From the NCBI GenBank assembly GCA_963749825.1, contig CAVVOI010000019.1, positions 1 through 64,000 on the forward strand: a stretch of 64,000 nt of DNA, written 5' to 3'. Positions within the stretch are counted from its first letter, which is position 1; every line of letters starts with the position of its first letter. Below are positions 26,614-36,850 of the stretch, piece by piece. Origin of the DNA: UBA11865 sp963749825. GTDB taxonomy: Bacteria > Chloroflexota > Anaerolineae > Promineifilales > Promineifilaceae. The notes beneath the pieces were generated by a model. It saw only the letters and a program-made list of their open reading frames with translations, had not been told where the DNA came from and did no database searches. Position numbers and translations under genes: made by a program.

Positions 26614-27708
26614 GTGGCACAAATGGTAACATTTAATAGTGATTACCTCGTTGGATTGCGACAACTTATCAACCATCATTACAGGTCGGAGGATTTAAGG
26701 TCATTATGCACTGATCTTGGCCTCGATTACGATCGTTTGCCGGGAGATACAAAACTACTCAAAGTCAATACTCTCCTGAAACAATATGATCGAAAAGATC
26801 AATTATCGGACTTAATCATCAGTCTACGCAATAAAAATCCCGAGGTTCCCTGGCCGGAAACCCCGATCATGAAACAACCGCATGATTATAGCAAACGCAA
26901 TGGTTCTAAACGCGAACCCAGATCTGTCTTACAATATCATCTCGATAAATTGAAAAGACAATTGATGAGCAAAGATTTGTTGCCATCTCAGCCGGGGAGC
27001 GCCGAACGCGAACAGGCACGCGTGATGACCTTAAAAACTTTGCTGCGCCTTGATCGGCACAGGAAGCGCGAACTTGTCCAATTCTTGTGGAAATCAGGTT
27101 TAATCAACGGGGACGAGCCTGTCATAAACTTAAGTGGAGCCAATCTCAGTAAGATCGATCTGAGCTGGACCAATCTGACCCAGGCGAATCTTCAAAATGT
27201 TAATTTGGAAAGAGCAGACCTCAGCCTGGCCAATTTCCAGGAAGCAAACTTGTCTGGCGCGAATTTACGGGGGACATTGGCTAGAGCGCAATTTCTTGGC
27301 GCCGATCTCGTGAAAGCGGACCTAAGGGAAAGCAATTTAGCGGGAGCGAGGTTAACCAAAGCTAACTTGGCGGGGGCAGCGTTGCGCCTCGCGGATCTAA
27401 GCGAAGCTCTTTTAGATCATGCTAACCTGGTAGGCGCTGATCTACGATTGGCGAATATGCGAGCGGCCAATCTAAGCAATGCATATCTACCCTGGGCAAA
27501 TATGCGCCTGGTTAACTTGCGGGATGCCGTACTCGATGGGGCCGATTTGAATAGCGTGGATTTGAGAGGCTCAGAAGTATTCAGTGAGCAACTGAAGAAT
27601 GTGGCTAACCTGAACAATACCAAACTGCCACGTAATCGTAGATTCAATTACCGGTTACCTGGCCAACCATCTGAAAATTCTGCAGCAATTGGGCAAACAA
27701 CGCCTTAA
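26614..27708 (+). CDS. Effector-associated-type N-terminal domain fused to pentapeptide repeats
   Basis: A 364-residue protein. Residues about 8-80 (LRQLINHHYRSEDLRSLC, then LGLDYDRLPGDTKLLKVNTLL and SDLIISLRNKNPEVPWP) resemble the effector-associated/death-like adaptor domains described in bacterial conflict systems. A charged linker with a helical segment follows, then residues about 170-335 are pentapeptide repeats (ANLSKIDLSWTNLTQANLQN; then ANLSGANLRG, ADLVKADLRE and so on), forming a right-handed quadrilateral helix. GTG 26614 follows GGAGAG by about 8 bases. Such adaptor domains recruit partners through homotypic contacts; no second copy is in this window. The following gene is a BTAD-ATPase regulator. 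The role is inferred, not shown. Confidence 0.78.
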   Translation: MAQMVTFNSDYLVGLRQLINHHYRSEDLRSLCTDLGLDYDRLPGDTKLLKVNTLLKQYDRKDQLSDLIISLRNKNPEVPWPETPIMKQPHDYSKRNGSKREPRSVLQYHLDKLKRQLMSKDLLPSQPGSAEREQARVMTLKTLLRLDRHRKRELVQFLWKSGLINGDEPVINLSGANLSKIDLSWTNLTQANLQNVNLERADLSLANFQEANLSGANLRGTLARAQFLGADLVKADLRESNLAGARLTKANLAGAALRLADLSEALLDHANLVGADLRLANMRAANLSNAYLPWANMRLVNLRDAVLDGADLNSVDLRGSEVFSEQLKNVANLNNTKLPRNRRFNYRLPGQPSENSAAIGQTTP

Positions 27709-27954
27709 ATTTCAAATCCGGTCGCTTCATCGAAGCGTTGATTGCTGTCACCAATAGCGCATCGATAAGTCCTGGAAGTCATGCTTCCCAGAACAATATC
27801 ACTCTTTCCAGAATGATGGACTACGGCTCTCATTTTTGGAAAAGGATACTCGGAAAAGCCGGAGCATCTCGTGGTGTCATGGCTTTTATTTGCCAATTCT
27901 TAACCGTGACATGCCATATCGTTCCAACACCAACGAACCACCAACTAGGACAAA

Positions 27955-27973
27955 GGTCATTATTGTCGTGACC
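27955..27973. promoter_or_regulatory. Inverted repeat just upstream of the BTAD regulator
   Basis: GGTCA, 9 bases, TGACC, ending 18 bases before ATG 27991. This position would suit an autoregulatory operator. Confidence 0.35.
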
Positions 27974-27990
27974 ATTTAACCCTTGATACA

Positions 27991-30900
27991 ATGACTGTAG
28001 CCATGGTCTCGTTGCAAATTCGTCTACTCGGCCCATTTGAAGTCCTTCGCGATAACCAACCGTTAGACGCCAAGGAATGGCGTAGTAGGCAAAATCGCAC
28101 CATATTGAAGGTGTTGCTGTGCCGCCGGGGCGCTGTCGTCCCGGCCGATCAACTGCTGGAAATCCTTTGGCCTGACGACAACATCGAAAGCTCTCGCCGG
28201 CGCCTACATGTCAGAATCAGCCAATTACGTCACACCCTGGCGCCTAACGATCCAACGGCTTTCATCATCAATGCTTCAGGTGGCTATATCTTCCGCGCAC
28301 AGGCAGAATGTTGGATTGATACTGTGGTTTTTGAAAATCAAGCGGAGCGAGGGCGGAGGGCACAAGAAGAGAATGATTTAGTCGAGGCAATTTCGACGTA
28401 TGAAACAGCTCGTACGCTTTATCGAGGTGATTTCCTGGAGGAAAATCTTTACGACGATTGGTCCTTTGTCGAAAGGGAACGACTACGCGAAAGAAACCTG
28501 ACGGTTTTAAACGAACTGGCCGAATGCTATGCTCAGCAGGGCCGTTTTCGACGAGCAATTGGCTATTGCCACCAGATATTAGCGGCTGATCCCTACCGGG
28601 AAGCTGTTTATGTACGTCTGATACTCTACTATTATTACGCTGGCGAGCGTACCCTATCCATTCGAACCTATGAACGATGTCGCCGGATATTAGCCGACGA
28701 GCTTGGAACACAACCACTGCCATCTACTGAAGCCATCATCAATCATATCCGTGACGGTTCTCTGTGGGCCGATCCCAGCGCCCCGCGTTATCCGCCACCC
28801 CTTTATGCAGGCCGTCTCTATGATGTTCCTTACTCGCTCAGCAATCCCCCTTTCACCGGCCGTCAGCGGGAATACGCCTGGCTAATCGAGCGTTGCCAAA
28901 ACATGGAATCCGGCATCATCCTGGTGGAAGGTGATGTGGGAGTCGGCAAGAGCCGGCTCATTGGTGAAGCCATTGACTATATCAAGAATCAGGGAACGAA
29001 CGTCTTATCTACCCAGGCTCCGGCCGGACATTCACTGCCATATTCGCCAGTGATCGATGCTTTTAGGGCGCATAGCTCCAGCAAACTCTTTCACAACCTG
29101 GATAAGTCATCGCTGGCCATATTGGCGCCCTTATTTCCAGACATCAATGAGAGCACTCCAGACCTACCTTTGTTACCTGAGCTGAGTGCGGCGCTAGAAG
29201 AACGTCGCTTGTGGGAAGCGGTATCCGAGTTGATAAAAGAAAGCCATCCCGCCGGTTCGGTGCTTTTCGTCGACGATGCGCACCATTTGGATGAAGCGAC
29301 GAAACGGCTTCTGCTAAAAATGTCAGAACATTTAATAATCGTCCTTGCCTATCGAGGCCGGGAATTGGCGCCTGGCGATTCTCTATTAGGCCACATCCAC
29401 CCTCTTGGCTACCAGCGGCGAGTTGAGTTACTGCAATTACAGCCGCTTAATCCCGAAGCCATCGATTCTTTACTCAACCAAATGGCCCAGGATGACTTGC
29501 CAGGTCTTGCACGGAAACTGGTACAACAAACAGAGGGAAATCCTCTTTTCATCATTGGCACTTTACAGCACTTATTCGAAGAAGGCGTGATCTACACCAA
29601 TGCGGCGGGCCAATGGATTCTCGCCAGAGAAGTAAAGCTTAACCTGCCGCCGACAACCCAACACGTGATTGCAAACCGGCTCGGCCGGCTAAACAGAGAT
29701 CAACGTCATGCATTTGACCTGGCGGCCGTCGTCGGCGGCGATTTCGATTTCACCTTGGCCAAAGGGGCAAGCCACCTGGAGCCAGAAAGGCTGCTTGATG
29801 CCATCGATGCATTGCTTGATGCTGGTCTATTGAACGAACTTCGCCTCCCAAGATCACCCGATTTCGCCTTGACCCATGGTTATTATGGCGAAGTCGCTTA
29901 CGATACGTTGCCGCTTGTTCGGCGCCGTTGGTTTCATGGTCGAATCGGCCGGGCACTCCTGGCCACGACGACAGATCGTGACCAGGATGCCCCTGTTCTG
30001 GCTTATCATTTTTTACAGGCCGGTGACGAAGAACAAGCTTTTAAATGGTTGGTCCAGGCGGGAGATGTAGCCCTGGCTCGTTATGCCCATGAAGATGCTC
30101 TTAAGTTTTACCAGCAAGCTATCGATCTCGACGCAGGTGAATCCGGTCCTGTGTGGCAACGCATGGGCTATACGTCTCATCACCTGACCCGCTACAGTGA
30201 CGGCGCCCACTTTCAAGAGATGGCCCTGGCTACATGGAAATCGCTTGAAGATGTGCCCCAGCAGATAAGGTCCCACTATGCTCTCGCCGAATGTCTCCGA
30301 GAAGCGAGCGATTTCACTGCAGCGGCTGAACATGCTGGGATAGCTTTACGCCTGGCAGAGCAGTACGGGGAACAACCCGAGCTTGTGGCCAAGGGACACA
30401 TTATCATTTCAAATGCGCTGCGGTCTGGTCAATTAGCCGAAAGCGAAACCATCCGGCGGCACCTTCTAAAGGCTTTGGATATAGCCCAACCGGCCGAAGC
30501 CTGGCTGTTAATCGGCGAAGCATACTTCTGGCTGGGCGTCCTGGCCATTGACCGAGGTGACGCCCATACGGCTCTCGAATATGATCGCAAGGCGCTCATC
30601 CATTTTCAACGCACGAAACAGAGTGGCTGGGAAGCGATTGCCTATAATAATATCGCCTTCCATGCTCTTATGGCTGGGAAACCAGATCGCGCAGTAGAAA
30701 TTGCCCAAGTTGGTCAAGACCTGGCGCGCCAGATCGGTTCTCTCAATACATTGGGATGGTTGCTCAGCACCATGGGGGAGATCCAGACCTATCTTGGCCA
30801 GCTGAGCGAGGCCCAGGACACATTAGAGAAGGGTCTGGCCCTGGTCAATGAATGGGGGCCGCTTTGCCTGCGTCCTGTTTTTCTGGCTGATCTGGCACAG

Positions 30901-31398
30901 GTTGCCATGGCCCAGCGAGCATGGGAAACGGCCGTCGCCCGTCTTGAAGCAGCAAAGGAAATCGCCGAGATCAGCGCCCCCCAATTTATTCCCCGCCTCC
31001 ATACCTACCTAGCCGAAGCCTATTTGGGTCAAGGTGATTTAACATTGGCGGAATCGGAGGCCCAACAAGCTCAAAAGATTGCCCAGGAAAAAGCCCAGCA
31101 GGGAATGGAAGGCCGAGCCTGGCGGGTCCTGGCCAGGGTTCACGCGTCCAATGGCCAGGCAGATGCCACTATAGAGGCTTTTCGTCACAGTCTGAAGATC
31201 CTGGAAGAAATGGGTGATGAACTTGAGGTCGCTCGTACCTGGGCAGCATGGGGACGCTGGGAACAGCAACTAGGGAATCAAGCTGCCTTCGAAAAAATGA
31301 ATACCGCACGGGAAACATTTGTCAATAGTGGCGCCTTGTTAGATTTACAACGTCTGGGAAGCACCCCACTTACTTCTAACCTAACGCCAGCCCTTTAA
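27991..31398 (+). CDS. BTAD/SARP-type regulator with AAA/STAND ATPase and TPR repeats
   Basis: An AfsR/MalT-like regulator of 1135 residues. Residues about 6-100 are an OmpR-type winged helix (IRLLGPFEVLRDNQPLD, SRRRLHVRISQLRHTL). Residues about 110-255 are the BTAD helical domain (AISTYETARTLYRGDFLEENLYDDW, then EAVYVRLILYYYYAGERTLSIRTYERC). The ATPase has FTGRQREYAWL, Walker A EGDVGVGKS (K320) and a Walker B-like VLFVDDAHH near 425. Residues about 680-1110 are TPR-like repeats. These proteins bind DNA through the N-terminus under nucleotide control. The partner gene is unknown; the EAD/pentapeptide gene 282 bases upstream on the same strand is a candidate. ATG 27991 or ATG 28003. Confidence 0.9.
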   Translation: MTVAMVSLQIRLLGPFEVLRDNQPLDAKEWRSRQNRTILKVLLCRRGAVVPADQLLEILWPDDNIESSRRRLHVRISQLRHTLAPNDPTAFIINASGGYIFRAQAECWIDTVVFENQAERGRRAQEENDLVEAISTYETARTLYRGDFLEENLYDDWSFVERERLRERNLTVLNELAECYAQQGRFRRAIGYCHQILAADPYREAVYVRLILYYYYAGERTLSIRTYERCRRILADELGTQPLPSTEAIINHIRDGSLWADPSAPRYPPPLYAGRLYDVPYSLSNPPFTGRQREYAWLIERCQNMESGIILVEGDVGVGKSRLIGEAIDYIKNQGTNVLSTQAPAGHSLPYSPVIDAFRAHSSSKLFHNLDKSSLAILAPLFPDINESTPDLPLLPELSAALEERRLWEAVSELIKESHPAGSVLFVDDAHHLDEATKRLLLKMSEHLIIVLAYRGRELAPGDSLLGHIHPLGYQRRVELLQLQPLNPEAIDSLLNQMAQDDLPGLARKLVQQTEGNPLFIIGTLQHLFEEGVIYTNAAGQWILAREVKLNLPPTTQHVIANRLGRLNRDQRHAFDLAAVVGGDFDFTLAKGASHLEPERLLDAIDALLDAGLLNELRLPRSPDFALTHGYYGEVAYDTLPLVRRRWFHGRIGRALLATTTDRDQDAPVLAYHFLQAGDEEQAFKWLVQAGDVALARYAHEDALKFYQQAIDLDAGESGPVWQRMGYTSHHLTRYSDGAHFQEMALATWKSLEDVPQQIRSHYALAECLREASDFTAAAEHAGIALRLAEQYGEQPELVAKGHIIISNALRSGQLAESETIRRHLLKALDIAQPAEAWLLIGEAYFWLGVLAIDRGDAHTALEYDRKALIHFQRTKQSGWEAIAYNNIAFHALMAGKPDRAVEIAQVGQDLARQIGSLNTLGWLLSTMGEIQTYLGQLSEAQDTLEKGLALVNEWGPLCLRPVFLADLAQVAMAQRAWETAVARLEAAKEIAEISAPQFIPRLHTYLAEAYLGQGDLTLAESEAQQAQKIAQEKAQQGMEGRAWRVLARVHASNGQADATIEAFRHSLKILEEMGDELEVARTWAAWGRWEQQLGNQAAFEKMNTARETFVNSGALLDLQRLGSTPLTSNLTPAL

Positions 31399-31482
31399 GA
31401 TTGCATCATCACTCCTCTTCACGCTCGGGGGCCACGCCAAAAAACCATCGCCCTTCCCCAGGGATCGTGTGCGCAGCCGAAA

Positions 31483-33117
31483 TCAAACGACATAAGGCGT
31501 GCTGGCGCCAGTTTTGGTCATGCCCTCAGGATCAAGATTCACGTTGATACATGCCGGCCGGCCGCTGGCGAAGGCTCTTTGCAGGGCTGGCAGCAGGTCA
31601 CCGGGTTTCTCAACTTGCAGGCCATAACCGCCCATCGCCTCCACGATCCGATCATATCGGGTTGCGGAGAGGGATGTCGCCACCGCCCGTTCCCGGCCGA
31701 CCATCTGTACCTGGGGGCCACGAATCTGCCCCCAACCGGCGTCGTTGCCGACAATAGCGACGATGGGCAGGTTAAATCGTTGGGCCGTATCAAATTCAAA
31801 GCCATTCAGGCCAAAGGAACCATCACCGCTGATAATCAGCACTTTTTTGCCGGGATTGAGATGTTTGGCCGCAATGGCGAAAGGCACGCCTACCCCAAGA
31901 CAGCCCAAAGGCCCAGGATCTAGCCATTGGCCAGGCCGGGTCAGATTGATGACCTTGGCGCAAGCGCTGACAATGTCACCGCCGTCTCCAATGATAATCG
32001 TTTCATCGTCCATAAACTCATCAATGGCCGCTCCAAATCGAAAGTGATTGACCGGTTCATCATCACGCTGTTTCCAGATCTCTAGTTGGGTCGTCTTGTC
32101 CGCCTCCAATTCTTTTACCCGCGCTAACCAATCATCATAGCGCAGCCCCTACAACCCTTCGCTCAATGCTTCCAAAGCCAGGCGAGCATTAGCCAATAGG
32201 GCCACGTCGGCCTGGCGATTGTGGTTTAATTCATCCGGATCATTATCAATCTGAATGAGTTTTCCTTCTGGATTCCAATCTTTTCGCCCATATTTCAACC
32301 GGAAATCGAGAGGCGTGCCTATCAAGACGACCACTTCCGATTCGCGCAAGGCGGCCGCCCGGGCGCTTTTGAAGCAGTTGGGATGGTTCATCGGCAGCGT
32401 GCCCCTACCAGCACCGTTTGTGAAAACTGGCAGGGCTGTTTGTTCGGTTAATTCGCGTAAGGCTCGATGAGCCTCGTCCCAATAGAGCTGCGATCCGGCA
32501 ATGAGTAGCGGTTTCCTGGCTCCCCTAAGCATGGAAACAATCTGCTGCATTTGATTAAGATCTGGCATCACGATTTGTGGTTCGAAGCGAGGGGAGATTT
32601 GAGGCACGTCGACCATGTTGAACAAAACGTCGAATGGTAATTCGACGAAGACAGGACCCGGACGACCACTCAAGGCTAGCCGGATTGCTTTGGCCAGCTG
32701 GTTCGGGATCTGGGAGGTGTTTTCAACCGTGAAACTGGCCTTGGTGATGGTCTGAAAAATAGGCGTCTGTGGTATTTCCTGTAATGCTCCCATCCCTTTC
32801 GTCTTCAAAGGCGCAGCTCCGCCCAGTAGAATCAGAGGGCTTCGCGCGTGGTAGGCGTTGGCAATGCCGGTGACGGCATCGGTTACGCCAGGTCCGGCCG
32901 TCACGACAGCCACACCTACGTTTCGCGTCAAGCGGGCATGCGCGTCAGCCGCATGGGCGGCCGCTTGTTCATGGCGGAAGTCGAGGATCTTGATGCTTTG
33001 ATTCAGACAACCATCGTAAATTGGGGCGATATGCCCGCCACATAAAGTATAAAGCGTGTCCACACCTTGGGCCGCTATGGCCCGGGCAACCAGATCTCCA
33101 CCATGAGCAAATGACAT
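31483..33117 (-). pseudogene. TPP-dependent ILVBL/2-hydroxyacyl-CoA-lyase-like enzyme with an in-frame amber codon
   Basis: Reads as 544 residues in one frame except for a TAG at 32151-32149 (residue 323). Before it: LYTLCGGHIAPIYDGC, catalytic Glu in DFRHEQAAAHAADA, and VVTAGPGVTDAVTGIANAYHARSPL. After it: the TPP-binding ISGDGSFGLNGFEFDTAQRF with VGNDAGWGQIRGPQ. Codons on both sides are in frame (LSEGL, amber, GLRYDDWLARV), so a single substitution restores the enzyme. The family resembles human ILVBL/HACL2 and oxalyl-CoA-decarboxylase-like enzymes more than acetolactate synthase. ATG 33117 has GGAGG upstream. It may be a nonsense mutation, a base error, or rarely readthrough. Confidence 0.85.
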
Positions 33118-33330
33118 ATTCCATCCTCCAAATTATTTCGTGGCCAGGCAGCCAATACAGGAACATCATTCAACAACCATCATAACAGATAGCGTTCAAT
33201 TACGGCCGGCGATATTTAGTTATCTTTTGTATTGAAATTATGTCAACTTTGAACAAAAAGAAATGAACAGGAGAATATGTACCATACAGATCTCACCCCC
33301 AGTTCTCATTATCTCAATTCCCGTATTATC

Positions 33331-36300
33331 TTAGGAAATGGTGGCAGTCCGCTCTTTATCCCTGCTTTCCGGTTCGGCCAAAGCTTTGGCCACGACATCG
33401 GCCAGATTATCAGCTGTGAATGGTTTTTGAATCCAGGCCACAATCCCCTTCTCCAGCAAAGATTTCCCGCCTTCTTCCAGGGGATAGCCGGTAATAGCTA
33501 CCATTTTGACCGAGGGTTTTTGCTCTTGCAACCAACTATGTAGCTCTTCGCCACTCATGCCGGGCATGATTAGATCGCTAACAACCAAGCTTATCTGGTC
33601 GTTGGAGTTCAGGCATTGTTGCTGGGCTTCTAAACCATCTTTGGCGATGATCACCACGTAACCAAGCATCTCCAACACTTCACTGATGGCTTCCCTGGTG
33701 GCCGACTCATCTTCGACTATCAATATTGTTTCGCCCGCTCCTTCAACTGGAGCAAAGGACGCTTGCTGACTTTTCTGCGGTTTGGGGGTAACGGCCGGAA
33801 GATAGATAGTAAACGAGGTGCCTCGGCCAACTTCGCTGTTGACGTCTATATATCCCTGATGTTGACGCACAATACCATATACTTGCGCCAGGCCCAGCCC
33901 GGTTCCCTGGCCCGGAGGTTTTGTAGTAAAGAATGGTTCAAACATATGCTCTAGATGGGCCGGATCAATCCCCGTACCACTATCCTCCACTTGCAATCGC
34001 GCCCATTCGCCGGGAACCATATCTGGCAAAGGCGGCTTCTCGTCAACTTCTATTTCTATCCGGCTTAGCAGTATATTTAGCGATCCGCCATCTGGCATGG
34101 CGTCCCTCGCGTTTAGGGCCAGATTCATCAATGCTTCTTGCAAGCGGGCGGGATCGGCGCTCACTTCCAGGTCCCTATCCTCGTAAATGAATTGGATGGC
34201 GATGTTTTCTGGAAGAGCCCTCTCCAACAAATTGATTAATTCCTTCAAATAGGGAAGTAATCGCATCTGTTTCATTTCCAGCAGGGATCGACGACTAAAG
34301 TCCAATATCTGGCGAATAAGGCTGGCTGCTCGTTGGCTTTGCTGGTTGATGATATCTAGCCGCTCGCGATTCTTGGGCGACAAAGTGGAAGTGTACAACA
34401 TTAATTGAGCATAGAGCTCAATCACCGCCAGGATATTGTTGAAATCATGGGCTATGCCGGCAGCCATCTGCCCAACGGTAGCCAATCGCTCCTGAGACAA
34501 GATATATTGTTGGCGCTCATGTTCTTCGCTAATATCGCGCAGGACCAAAACCCAGCCGCTGACCTGGTGTTCGATCTCCAATGATTTAGCCGTAACAGAA
34601 AAGTATTTCTGCTTCTCGGGCATGGTCACTTCGTGCCAAGGTAAGCCATAACCTGGAGGCCCTAGCAGTGTATGGAGAGGGGAATCGCCCAGATGGTTTA
34701 GGGTCCCGCCTACTTGGGCCCCAGCCAGGAGTTCCAGATATTGTTCTGCCGCCGGATTGGCCAGGCGAATTGTCTGATCGCCTGCCAGGAGTACGATACC
34801 ATCCCGCACAGTGTTTAGGATTTGTTGGAGCTGCAAGGCTTGAGCCTCGACCGAGTCCTTTAATCGGGCATTATCAAGGGCGATGGCTGCGGCATTTGCC
34901 AGCGATCCCAGACGTTCTCCATCGGCCGGCGTAAACTCTCCCGGAGTATCGCCATCCAATCGCAGCAGACCAAGGACTGTTTTATCTAAACGGATGGGCA
35001 CGATCAAAAATGAGCGAATCCAGGCCGTTTCGACCATCACCCGCCAGCGCTTGTCCTGATGTGTATCGTGAATGGCGATAGGCTGTCCTGTAGCAACCGC
35101 CTCCTGCTCCACTGGAAAATCGCCTAATCGTTGGACCAGGTTGGAGATTAGTTGTTGGCTACCAAATTCGTCATATCCCCGCCAGCGCACGGTGAAGAGT
35201 TGGTCGCCTTCCAATAAAACAATATTAGCCGTTTTATAGGCGACGATATGTTGTGTCTGGTGCAGTATCTCGTCCAGAACTTCGGGAAGCGTGTGCTGGG
35301 CAGCCAGCGACAATGTCACGCCGGCCAATGTCTCCGCCATCTGGCGCTGGTCATGTTCAGCTTGCAATAACCGGTCTAGTTCGACCTCGGATCGTTTTCT
35401 TTCGGAGATGTCTCGAGCGATCCCGAGAACGCCAACCATTTTTCCATCGCGCACCTGCGAGGTTACCAGGAATTCGCCATAGATGATGACGCCGGTCTGA
35501 CCTACGATACGAAGTTCAAAAAGATGGGTTGGTTGGTCTTCCACAGCCGATCGCAACAATTGCATCGCTATGGGCAAGTCATGAGGATGAATCAATTTTG
35601 CGAAGGAAACGCCCAACCAATCATCCCGCGACCAACCAGTGATGTGTTCAAATGCTGGATTAAATGAGGTAATGAGGCCAGTGGGTGAGAGGGTGAAGAT
35701 CACATCTCGTACATTCTCTACCAGGTTTCGATTCATCTCCTCAGAAGTTCGGACAGCCCCCTCAGCCCGTACTCTTTCAGTCAGGTCGAGCAACGTGCCA
35801 ATGATTGCCGGCTGTCCTCGATAATCTGCGCGACGGCCCATGACTTCACAATGGATCGTACTGCCATCTTTACGTATACCGCGTACGCTGTAGGATAGCC
35901 GTAGGGTTGGATCCTCTGTTCTGCGTTGGATATTGTTCTTAACCAGTTCTTGATCATCAGGGTGAATGAGTTCTAACAACGGTTTACCAGATAGTTCCTG
36001 CGCATCGTAGCCTGTGATTTGCTGCAAGGCAGGGTTTGCGTAGACCAGTTGACCCTCCTGGATTATGTAAATACCCGCCAATGCCTCTTCAGTAATGATC
36101 CGATTCTCTTGCTCATGCTCCCGAATCTTGGTCAGGGCGTTTGATAAATTGCTTAAAGCCAAGTATAGGAGTAGCCCGGCGACAACCATAAAATTTGTGA
36201 TCACCGCGCCCGTTGAAAGTAGCGAATAGCCGATCAGTGGTGGAGGCATCAGATTGGAGGCCTCTCCAAAGACCACGCCTGCTACGACGATAATGTTCAG

Positions 36301-36693
36301 CGCGGAGATAATCAGCCCGTCCCGTTTTCCAACCAGCATCCCGGCAACGAGCATCACCAGGATCAAGCCAGCCATGTTGGGTGAGGATACGCCGCCGGAA
36401 GCAACGATCAGGATGGTGATGACCAGCCAGAGAGGGTAAATAAGGATCCGGCTGGCAAGGTGGATATGTCCTTTTCGCAGCAAGATATAAGGGCCAAGAA
36501 AAACTAGTATCAGGATGGCGTGAATGGTGATACGGGGGGGTGGATTGACGGAGATGAGACCATTGACAGCGGCCGCCAACATGCTCATTATCACACCTGC
36601 GAGCAAAAATAAATTAAGTAAGCGAGCTAATTGAGTTTTATCTTCGTCCTCAAAGGAAGGGGGCACTAATAGGTTTTGGACGCGGATTATCAT
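33331..36693 (-). CDS. Hybrid sensor histidine kinase: membrane sensor, PAS, PAS, GAF, PAS, HisKA, HATPase, receiver
   Basis: A 1120-residue two-component sensor. About six membrane helices occupy residues 20-190. Then come PAS (about 205-310, ALAGIYIIQEGQLVYANPALQ), PAS (about 325-440, NPAFEHITGWSRDDW), GAF (about 465-615), PAS (about 625-725), HisKA with H749 in GIAHDFNN, HATPase with G-box GTGLGLAQVYG near 930, and a receiver domain with phospho-acceptor D1040 in VVSDLIMPGMSG. The H-box form AHDFNNILAVI is of the NtrB/HisKA_4-like type often associated with hybrid kinases. No phosphotransfer or response-regulator gene is adjacent, so the receiver is probably the last step seen here. Confidence 0.93.
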   Translation of the reverse strand: MIIRVQNLLVPPSFEDEDKTQLARLLNLFLLAGVIMSMLAAAVNGLISVNPPPRITIHAILILVFLGPYILLRKGHIHLASRILIYPLWLVITILIVASGGVSSPNMAGLILVMLVAGMLVGKRDGLIISALNIIVVAGVVFGEASNLMPPPLIGYSLLSTGAVITNFMVVAGLLLYLALSNLSNALTKIREHEQENRIITEEALAGIYIIQEGQLVYANPALQQITGYDAQELSGKPLLELIHPDDQELVKNNIQRRTEDPTLRLSYSVRGIRKDGSTIHCEVMGRRADYRGQPAIIGTLLDLTERVRAEGAVRTSEEMNRNLVENVRDVIFTLSPTGLITSFNPAFEHITGWSRDDWLGVSFAKLIHPHDLPIAMQLLRSAVEDQPTHLFELRIVGQTGVIIYGEFLVTSQVRDGKMVGVLGIARDISERKRSEVELDRLLQAEHDQRQMAETLAGVTLSLAAQHTLPEVLDEILHQTQHIVAYKTANIVLLEGDQLFTVRWRGYDEFGSQQLISNLVQRLGDFPVEQEAVATGQPIAIHDTHQDKRWRVMVETAWIRSFLIVPIRLDKTVLGLLRLDGDTPGEFTPADGERLGSLANAAAIALDNARLKDSVEAQALQLQQILNTVRDGIVLLAGDQTIRLANPAAEQYLELLAGAQVGGTLNHLGDSPLHTLLGPPGYGLPWHEVTMPEKQKYFSVTAKSLEIEHQVSGWVLVLRDISEEHERQQYILSQERLATVGQMAAGIAHDFNNILAVIELYAQLMLYTSTLSPKNRERLDIINQQSQRAASLIRQILDFSRRSLLEMKQMRLLPYLKELINLLERALPENIAIQFIYEDRDLEVSADPARLQEALMNLALNARDAMPDGGSLNILLSRIEIEVDEKPPLPDMVPGEWARLQVEDSGTGIDPAHLEHMFEPFFTTKPPGQGTGLGLAQVYGIVRQHQGYIDVNSEVGRGTSFTIYLPAVTPKPQKSQQASFAPVEGAGETILIVEDESATREAISEVLEMLGYVVIIAKDGLEAQQQCLNSNDQISLVVSDLIMPGMSGEELHSWLQEQKPSVKMVAITGYPLEEGGKSLLEKGIVAWIQKPFTADNLADVVAKALAEPESRDKERTATIS

Positions 36694-36850
36694 ATAGGCC
36701 TTGCCTCTATCGTTCGCCGAAGCACGATAGGTGAATATTAGGTTTTTCTGGTAGTGCGAGGCAATAGGTCTATAGTGTCTACTAAGTGGTCTTTTAGGAC
36801 TATTGAAGTAGCTTTTCGATCGATACAGGCAAGTCAGAAGTCAGTATCAT

